Origin: Durusdinium trenchii | Lineage: Eukaryota > Sar > Dinophyceae > Suessiales > Symbiodiniaceae | Length of the DNA: 64,000 bases | NCBI GenBank assembly: GCA_963970005.1 | Contig: CAXAMN010003869.1 | Coordinates: 273,179 to 337,178 of the forward strand | Direction of reading: 5' to 3' | Shown here: positions 50,656 to 59,900 of the stretch, piece by piece | Numbering within the stretch: the first letter of the stretch is position 1 | How the letters are laid out: each line of letters starts with the position of its first letter | The notes under the pieces: generated by a model | The model's database searches: none | Told to the model about the DNA's origin: nothing | The model's input: the letters and a program-made list of their open reading frames with translations, nothing else | Program-made: the position numbers and the translations under genes

Positions 50656-50974
50656 GTTTCGGCGACACTTTTTTCTTTTTTTAACGGTGCTGCAGTTCTG
50701 CTCAAGAAGAGCTGCTCAATGAGCTGAAGCACAGAGTGTCCCTTCTTTCAACAAGTTCGCTCACTATATGTGTAGACATGTTCTTATTAAGTTCCTCCTC
50801 GCTATGTTCAAACACATGATGCTTTTAGGCCGTGACATTTGCAAGTGCTATCAGTGTGATCTGAACACGGCGGCAAGAATTTCCGCAGCGCCGGTAGATA
50901 CCTGTTGCTATGAACAAGAATGCAACTGCATTGGCTTTAAGTCTGGCCTCATCTCCAAGTCTTGCCAACATTCC

Positions 50975-51225
50975 AAGGCTACTAGGAGCAAGGACGCTAC
51001 TAGGGGCTCCTGGCCTTACTACCAGGAACAAGAAGCTACTAGGAGCAAAGGGCATCGCTACGAACGGAGCAAGGAAGGCTACTAGAGGCAAGAAGCTACT
51101 AGTAACAGTCCGATACAGTGTACATCCTTTTGAACAACAAGAAGCTACTAGTAACACGTGCATCGCTTCTAGTAACAAGTGCCTTACTAGTAGTAACAAG
51201 GACGCTAGTAACAAGGGGCGTCACT
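50975..51225 (+). repeat. CTAG-core modular repeat strings
   Basis: Plus-strand strings at 50975-51115 and 51138-51220. Between them a unique piece of about 25 bases. ORFs of about 100 codons over both strands are repeat by-products. Confidence 0.75.
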
Positions 51226-51499
51226 AAATGAGTTTCAAATCTGAAGCGCCTTGATCCGATCGCCTTGCCTTTCACTACTCACAGCAACGCTATACCTGGA
51301 ACCACATAAGTCACGCTTTTGAAGGTTTTAATGTAAAAAAAGGTCTACGAAAAGGGTTTTGGATTGGGTTCCTCTTTCCAGCCTCAACACGAGAAAACTA
51401 CAGCACGGCTTTGGACCTCTCAGTCTTACACGCGAATGCAAAGCAAACTCCTCCTCGACAGGAAGATGTTGACAGAGTGCTGCTTCCTGACAGTTGCAA

Positions 51500-51920
51500 C
51501 GACTAGGAACAAAGGGCATCGTTACTGGGACGCTACTAGGAGCAAATTTGACTGTCGTGTTCTTGCTGCTTCGAGTTGTAGTTTGTCTTTAGATGCCAAG
51601 AGCTCCTAGTAGCGATGCCCTTTGTTACTAGTAGCATCCTTGCTCCTACTAGCGATGGCCTCCAACCTACTAGCGATGTCTTAACTTGCTCCAGGTTTGT
51701 TTCGCTCGAATTGGTAGGACCTAGGCGTTTCAAAGAATTGCCTTGTAGCAAACTACAACTTGATTTTCTATTTTTTGCTCCCCCAGACATCCCAGACATC
51801 TTGGCAAGGCATTTCCAGACCCAGCAAGGCCCTCAAGAATGCTCTGCCCCAAAGGCGCTCTTTTCGAAGCAGGAAGCCCCTGGTAGCGATGCCCTTTGCT
51901 CCTAGTAGCGGATTCTTACT
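51500..51920. repeat. Modular repeats with unique spacer
   Basis: Units at 51500-51545 (plus), 51600-51690 (minus, including two 21-bp units) and 51880-51912 (minus). The unique part between has no recognisable gene. Confidence 0.6.
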
Positions 51921-52316
51921 TTTCCTCTCTTTCTTTTCATGTTCTTTGCTCTTTGGACCTTTCCTTCTTCCTTCCTTTCTTTTTCCATCCTTTTTGCCGA
52001 GAATCAAATGTGTCGATGTCCGTCACAAAGGGAGCCAAGGCCAATGCCAACTGCCTAGGTGGAGTGTCAAAATGTTGCCAAACACATCATGCGCCATGAG
52101 CTCTTTTGTCAGAACAATCCCCTGCGGCTGGTACCGGAACGCAATTGAAGCTTTTTGAAGGTCTTGAACGACCGTGCTTTCTGTTAACAGTGGGCGATGC
52201 TTCACGCTTCACACTAGTGCCAAAGGCAATTTGGAGGAGAACTGTTGGAGTTATGGACAGTTTAAAAAAAAGGAATAGAGGAGGAGGATAGAGGAGGAGG
52301 AAAGGTCTTGAGGTCT

Positions 52317-52376
52317 AAAGAAAAGAAAAAAGGGAAGGAAGGAAGGAAGGAAGGACGGAAGGAAGGAAGGAAGAGA
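52317..52376 (+). repeat. (GGAA)n microsatellite
   Basis: About ten GGAA units with one GGAC, inside a longer purine-rich stretch starting near 52260. Confidence 0.9.
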
Positions 52377-52619
52377 AAACGGAAGAGAAAAGAATGGTCT
52401 GAAGGTCTAAAGAAAAGGAACAAAAAGGGCAAAACTATACCAACGAGTATTTCCGTATCCACGTGTGCACGAAGGGGTGATGCAGGGACTGAAATGGTAG
52501 TCAAGAAAAACATCTCTGGGCGAGGGCAGCCTCAGGGCAGCTGTGAAGTGGTTGCACTTGGGTCAAACATTTTCATAGGGAATTTTTGTAGGGAACTATA
52601 GTACCTACAGAAGACATAC

Positions 52620-53040
52620 TAGTAGCTTCTTGCTACTAGCAGGAGCCCCTAGTAGGGTCCTTGCTCCTAGTAGTAAGGACAGGAGCCCCTAGTAGCTTCT
52701 TTGTAACTACTAGTAAGGCACTTGTTACTAGTAGCGATGCACTTGTTCCTAGTAGCTTCTCGTTACTATAGCCAGGTGTTTTTGGTAGGCGAACGGAACT
52801 GAGGGATGGAACACTCAATGGACGGGTGTAGTTGGCGATGGGTTTCTGTGGGCTCTCTGTGGCGTCGCAACATTTAATATAATTCTAATTTGTTACTACT
52901 AGTAAGGCACTTGTTTCCAATAGCTTCTTGTTACTACTAGTAAGGCACTTGTTTCTAATAGCTTCNNNNNNNNNNGCACTTGTTTCTAATAGCTTCTTGT
53001 TACTACTAGTAAGGCACTTGTTACTAGAAGCATTCATGGT
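52620..53040 (-). repeat. CTAG-core modular strings with assembly gap
   Basis: Strings at 52620-52768 and 52890-53035. Ten N bases at 52966-52975 interrupt the second, where TTTCTAATAGCTTCTTGTTA recurs, so copy number there is unknown. Confidence 0.8.
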
Positions 53041-53821
53041 ATGATCGCCTGTTCTGGTCGCAGGTGTTTTCGCGACGGCAATGCGGGTGTTACACTGGTG
53101 GGTCAGAACCGGAACACCAACTCCTTCGTTTGACAAGTTTGCTGACACGCAAACGCCGCTTCGATCTATGTCTGACCCCTCGCACTTAAACAAACGCGCT
53201 TTTCGCACAACTGACAAGAAACTCACGTGAACTTCGCAGCAGTGGGACTGCCAGGGCAGCAGAAGCTGGAAGAGGCCTCGTGAAACTCAAAACTTGGTGC
53301 CACGGTGTCACACCAAGGAAAGAAAAAGAAGGTCTCATTTCAGTAAGAGCGATGGCCTTCAACCTAGTAGCGATGGCCTCTCAAGATCAAACGAAAAGAA
53401 AAAATGACTTTATCATTTCCGTAAGTTTTCCTTTTTTTAAGCAGAGCCAGTTTTCCTTTTCTTAACATACAGTTTTCTGAGGATTGGCGTTGCTGTCCCA
53501 TTCCGCTTTCCTGCCAATTTCTTTTTCCAAATCAACCCAATTGAGCTTGGAACGCTTGGCGGGCCCAAATGGCCAAAACCTCCTCACAAGTTGATCAAGC
53601 TCCATAGCTTTCTTCACTACCCAATGCTAGGAGGCCATCGCTAATAGGTTGCTATTGACAGGTTTTAGGATGTGTTAGGTCTCGAATGCGTCAGCCCAAA
53701 AGGTTTGGCTCTCCTGCTGTATGCTTTCATCACCCATGGCGCATGCTGCCGCCAACGTTTCCGGAGACGTGCTCACGAGCTTTGCCTCGGATGAGCAAAG
53801 CTGCTAACAGCGAATTATATT
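53041..53821. other. No recognisable gene
   Basis: Unique sequence with two 21-bp units at about 53345-53385 (minus) and one at 53628-53650. The last five bases, ATATT (53817-53821), are the left target-site duplication of the copia element. Confidence 0.5.
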
Positions 53822-53970
53822 TGAAACAAAGCAGCGAGCAGTCGCTGCCGTCAGCCGTTTTCCACCGAGGCGGATGCGTAACCTAAGGCTTGAGGCGCCT
53901 AAATGCCATCGGGTAAACACGACGCTCTCTCAGTCCGGATCAATGCCGATCGAACAAGTTCGCTTCTTCA
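53822..53970 (-). repeat. Copia 3' LTR
   Basis: 149 bp, TG...CA ends on the minus strand, identical by eye to 62584-62732. The polyprotein stop codon (53940-53942) lies inside it, so the last ten codons are LTR-encoded. Confidence 0.95.
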
Positions 53971-56900
53971 GTAGATGTCTTTTCTTTCTTGATCCGAGAC
54001 TGGAAAACGCTCACCAAACAATCTGCCACGCAACCAAGAAGCTCCTGCTTCTTTCCGAGTAGAGTCAAATCCTCTTTCGACTCCAAAACCCTCCACTCCG
54101 AGCGACCATCTTCAAGGTCAAATCTTCCATATGTACTTCGGAGGGGAAAACGCCAAACACTGTACCTAGCATCGGGAACTCGAAAGGATTTCGCTCCATA
54201 AGCGACGTGAACTACCAAACCCGATTTCTGATGCCACCCGGGATTCCTACAAACATTCAGCAGGAACGGGAGAATTGGCATTTTGCCTTCCAGGGGCACA
54301 CCAGGCAACGGCCCTTTCACTGCAGCATCAGTGATCTTCTTCTTCTTGGGCTGTTTCACGTAGTTGGCATTAAACACATAGCTCCATCGTCCACAATCTA
54401 GGATTTTGTGCAGGTGGTCCAGTGGCATCTCCTTGGTACCTGCGTCAACCCACATGTTGGCTGTCGCCGTCCACTTGAGTGAGGTGTTGGCTCCTCCAAG
54501 GGTAGCCCTGATCCAGGCTACTGAGAAGGCGAGTGACTTCTGCGCTCCATACGTGTTGGTGTCACTGTTCCCTCTGTCGAAAGTGTCCTTGGCATCTGTA
54601 ATTGCCGTCATCGGAATCACCTCCATGACTTTATGAGCGTCTCTCCGCTCCATCGGAAGACCAGCCAGCACGCTGAAACATCCACGACAGAAAACACCAG
54701 CGTCCATTGCCTCCTCCAAACCAAGGGTTTCAGAGCTGTACGTCGATCGACAGACTCTGGGAAGTCGATGACTTCGTGCGTCCAAAACATTGAACCACCC
54801 TTCTCGTCCTTGAAGAAGGTTTTCATCACAAACCAAAATGAAGTAGGAGCTCTGGCTATACAACTTCTCTTGACCTTCAACACCACCGGACTTTGTGGTA
54901 TTTCCCAAGGAGGCGTCCGAAATCACAAGGATCCCTGCCTTTTCCAAAGGAAGGTCACGGAAAACCAGCTTGAAGTCGCTCCGCCGTTTGAACTCTTTCA
55001 CTAGGAGGTTTGCCTTTGTCAACGTGGCCACACATGGTTTCTCACCTTGGAGTGTGCTGAGGGCATAGGCTTGGTCGAATCTCAGCTGGGCTACCAACCA
55101 TTGCAAAGAACCTAAAATGGCTCTGAGTTGGCGACGTTCACTGTCGCTCAATTCTGCTTGTGGCATTGCCCTGCGAGAAGTCGGAACTGCCACTGGCTTC
55201 AAATTGCTGTGGTACTCCACCATGGACAACTCAATCTCTCCAGAGGGCACCATTCGGATTCGTTTTCCACAGAAGACGAAGTCGTCGAACTCCACTGTTC
55301 CGAATCCAAGCTTGGCACCGATTGCCATCAGGCTCTCTTGAGCTTTGGAGTTGCCACCAAGCAAAAGGTCATCAACATGGGATATGACCATCCCTTCCAG
55401 CTGTTTTCGATCTTCTGACCACAGCATCCAACAAGCATAGTCAATGACACTTCTCTCCCAACCGGCCTCCAAAAACGACTGGTTGAGCTTGAGGTACCAT
55501 TGTCTTGGCGCATCAGCAAGACCAAACACGCCCTTGCGAATCTTTGCCAACTGATTGCCAAAAGGAAGCTTTGGATCATCACCCTTCACGTTTTCCAAAA
55601 ACAACTCCCTGGTCCCCTCCATGTAGGCGTCGCCCTTCAAGAAGGCAGACTTCACATCAGCACTCATCAATCTCCAGCAATCCTTTGGCTCAGGATGTCT
55701 TTTGGAGTTGTGCGCCGTGTAGATGAAGAGCAGGTGTTGGGAGATTCTGGAACCAGTAGGCGCATCTTTGCGCAACGCGAAGGAGAACACATCCTTGTAT
55801 CCTGGCACGATCACTCTGGCACGGGCTTTGAGCGGCAAAGGGTTCTGAGCTGTTCGCAAGCTTTCATGGCGATCAGTGAAAACATACCGCGGAGTGAGTA
55901 TGCGGCTGTCTTCTTTGTAAGCTTTGAGCCTCTTTCTCACCTCATCAGACTCTTCAGGCGTCAGGATCTCAATGGCATCGTTCTCCTCCCAGACTGCCCA
56001 AGCCTGCTTGGCGGCTTCTGCAAAGGCGATCTTCTCATCACTGGTCATGGAACGCCAGTGGAACTCTTTGCGCGCGGCTTGAACAGCGTTTACCTCCTGG
56101 GTCGAAGGTGCACCAGTAGGCCAAGGAACTCCTAGCCGTTGATGAACTTGCCATTCAGAACGAGATGGTAGATCCCATCTTCCACCCCAGCTGCCATGGT
56201 CTTTCACTTCACTCTCCAAGGGATCCATGCGATCCAAACAGGCTCCAAGTTGAGCTTGCCTCAAAGGATGCACATTTGGTTCAGCTAAACGCTCCAAGAT
56301 CTGTTCCTTGGAAAGAACATGTACTTCATGATCAACAGGGTTGACTCGGCTCACTTGCAACTGTTCACTATCAGGCCCACGGGCAAACTCTTCACCTTCT
56401 TTTCTCAGGGAGTCTGGATCTTGTTCGGCAGGTCGTTTCTGTCCACCACTCTCTTCACGGCTTTGGTCAAGCCTTTGAGCTCTTTCAATTGAAGCGCCCA
56501 GCAAAGGTGCACTCGTCTTCCTTTCTCTCATGCGTTGGTCCGCTTCAGGAAAAGGTGAGGCCTGGGCAAAATCACTGGTTCGTCTCGAAGGCACTGTTGA
56601 CCCAACTTGTGAAGGGATCTGAGGAGTCGCTGGAACAATAATCGGAAGAAATTCACGAGCACCCACAGGCGGCAGGTCTTCACCACGCAAAGGAGCACCC
56701 TCCTCTATGGGGATGCCAGCCGACGACGAAGGAAGGAAAGCAGGGGTTGCAGGATTCCGCAACTCATCATCAGCTTCTGTCACACCATCCTCTTCCGGCA
56801 ACAAATGAACTTCTCCGGCACCAGGAAGTGGAACATCGAGACGTGCTGCCTCGACTGCTTCTTCAATGGCTTCACGCCAAGTCCCGGCTGCGATCTGTTC

Positions 56901-59900
56901 CATGGAGCTGGCCTTGCGCACATGTTCAAGCGCGCATTTTGTGAGTTGGCCCTTGTAGGACAAGAAGGCGCTGGAATTGCCCTCCAAAGCCACTAACAAA
57001 GCAGGTCCATGCCATCTCTTCAGTGTCAAACGCTTGCGACTCACCGAGGTCTTGGTGTTGAACCGCAAGGGCCTGTAGAAGTAGCAAATGCTTCCAAGTT
57101 CAGGCAAAGACTCAAAGGTGGCATCTCGAGATCGTGCCAATTCCGCCTTTCTCATTCCACGTGAGAAGTGGAGTCGAGTCATAGCCACTTTGGCCACCTC
57201 CCTCATCGCCAGCTGGCGGGCCAAACTAGGTTTGGACTCGATGAGTCCATGTTCTGCCAAACGCTGTTGAACTCCACCAAGAACGTCACCAATCATCCGG
57301 GGTTGTCGTCCGAGCGCAGCCTGATATGGTGAAGTCCCTGACTCACCATCAACATCACCATTGTAAGCCGCAACGGCTTCAGCCAGAGCGAGGTCCATCT
57401 CCTCTTTGGTCACCACTGACTTCGAACGCACAATGGCTGACATCAAGGTTTTCAGGATTCCTCCTGACTTCTCTGCGACACCGTTTTGCCATGGGGCTTG
57501 TACGGCTATGTGGTGCAGCAAGGTCGAAATGGATGAGGTCCATTCCTCCATTTCCCATGAAATGAATTCACGGCCTTGATCGCAGACCAAAACACGAGGG
57601 GCACCAAAAGTAGGAAGCCATCGAGTTGCCATGAAGCGAATCACTTCCTTAGTTGACTTGTCTGCCAAAATCTCTGCTGCGTGGAACCTCGTGGCATAGT
57701 CGGTGCAATGGGCCACGAAGTACTTCTTCTCTCTGGCATCTTCAATCTCTAACAGATCCAAATGAACTTGGTCACCTAGATCTTTTGGCGTCGGCAAAGA
57801 GGCTGGTCGTCTCACTTTTGGGGGCTTCCTCTCTTGACAGACTGCACACTGATGTCTCTTGGCTGCCACGATCGCCTCCAAAGGTGCTCCAGCCAAAGTC
57901 AGAGCCCGAGCAAGGCGAGTGTTGCTTCTATGACCTGTGTTTTCATGAAGACGGCGAATCGTCGCCTTCACACTGCCAGGGATCACCAGCTTTTTCTCAT
58001 CTGGGGACACTGCGAACTCCTCATCAGAGGCCTCATTGTCCTCAATCTCTCCTCGAACAGCGACCACTTGGTCTCCATCGTCCTCATGGACACCTGCAAC
58101 CAAAACTTCACAGGGCTTGAAGTCCTTCTCGAACTGGGCTTCCAGTCCGCGAACCAAAGTGCGAGCCAAGGCCCGAGGATACAGTCCAGCAGGAGCTGTG
58201 ATTCTCGAACCTCCAAGAACCGGCGTGTGGGAATGGTCACGCATGCAACACACCCCATCCAGCATACTTGTAACGCACGAAGAAGAACTCACCACCTGGG
58301 TCGGCTTCTTACGCAGGTCTCCTGAGACACTCCGAAGGCCAAAACGGCACTGATCAAAGACAGCTGGAAAAACATTTTCCTCCTCCAAAAACCTCTTCAT
58401 TTCAGGTTCACTCCAAGCCAAGGATGGCTTAGGGTTCTCGAGGATGCAGTGTCGTCCTTCGCTCATTTGAATGCGGGCGATCTCCAAGGCAAATTTCATC
58501 AGAATGCGGCCTGCATGAAGACGAGCAGGCCAGGAGCGGTGTCCCTTCTTGTTCAGGAACTGGAGTGGACTGAAGGGCCCACACGGAAACGCCAGTACCA
58601 CACAAAAGGGTTTCTCCGTCTTCACCTTTTCAATGGCAGCTTCTCGATGACGACGAAGCAGGAAATTCCAACCATTGTCCAAGCTCATAGATGTCCCAAC
58701 TTTGTGACCACGACGTTTTGCTTCCTGCGTCACGTTTCTCGCACTCGTGTAAATCTCGGTCACAAGGGGCTGGTCATTCGAAGACACTTTGTCGTTCATT
58801 AGGGTCTCATTGACCTTGAAGTTCAAGTCAATCGGTTGGACAAAGATCTCGTCGTCAAGAAAGCTCTTCATCTCCTCATAGTACTCAGTCTCAAGCAACT
58901 CTTTGATCTTCTTGGGAGCTTGGGACACACGACGGCGATCTTGTTCATGTTGATTCCAAGCCTGAGCAATCAGCTGAGCTTGGCCCTTTTTGAGCTGTTG
59001 GTGGATCACATAGCGGTTCAGGGATCCAGAGCCGCTTCCATCTCTTCCTGAGTCAAGAGGTAGTAATCCTCCCCGTAGTGTGCTGCCAGTTTGGCCTCCC
59101 AATCTTGTTCCAAGCTCATGTTCACCTCTTGGCGAAACTCCGGATCGGTCCGGTAAGCCTCCTCCATGCTCACATCTCGGCCCTGACTTAGACCGTATCC
59201 CATGGGGTTCCTCATGCGCATCATGTCCTCGTCGGTCATCAAACTGGGCTCTGTCATCAGGCTTGTCAGGTCGACCGGCTGTTGAGGAATGCGACCGGCG
59301 CGAAGTTCTTGAAGCTCCAAAGCCATATTGTCCAGTGCGGACTGGAACTTGCCTTGCATCTCTTGCACCTGCGACCATGGGACTGTCGCCGGAGGAGGTC
59401 TGGAGGACGACCCGCTGCTTGTCGCTCCTTGCGGAACGAGAGACCTTTTCTCTGTCTTGCCTTGAGGTTTGGCCTTTGCCGCAGTCTTTGTCTCCTTGAG
59501 TAAGGCCACCATGGGTTTCACCTTCTCCTTGATCTGTTCGACATTGTCGGTGGGCTGGATCTCGACGTTCAGCAGTGCCGCCAACCTGATCAGATCCTTT
59601 CTCAAGGTAGGGAGTCCGCCGCGAGGCCCAATCAAGGCTCGAGCAAGTTCGTCTTGTTCTCCCCGATGTTCTGCCTCCTGAGCTTTCTGCTTTGCCTCGG
59701 CCAGAGCGGCCGACTTCACCCTTTGAGAGAGACCTTTGGCCGATTTGGCCAATTTGAAGCCCTGCAACACCGGATCCTCGCAAAAGGCTGTGTCCAATCC
59801 CATCCGGTTCCTCAGGTGAATGCAGTCGCCAAGGTTCTCGTAGGTGAAGCTGTTTTGAGCTTTGGCCGTATGCCGCTTTGATACAACTCCTTCCATCACT

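Noticed and set aside
55500-56135. 211-codon plus-strand ORF across the copia element
   Set aside because: Antisense shadow of the reverse-transcriptase part of the polyprotein.
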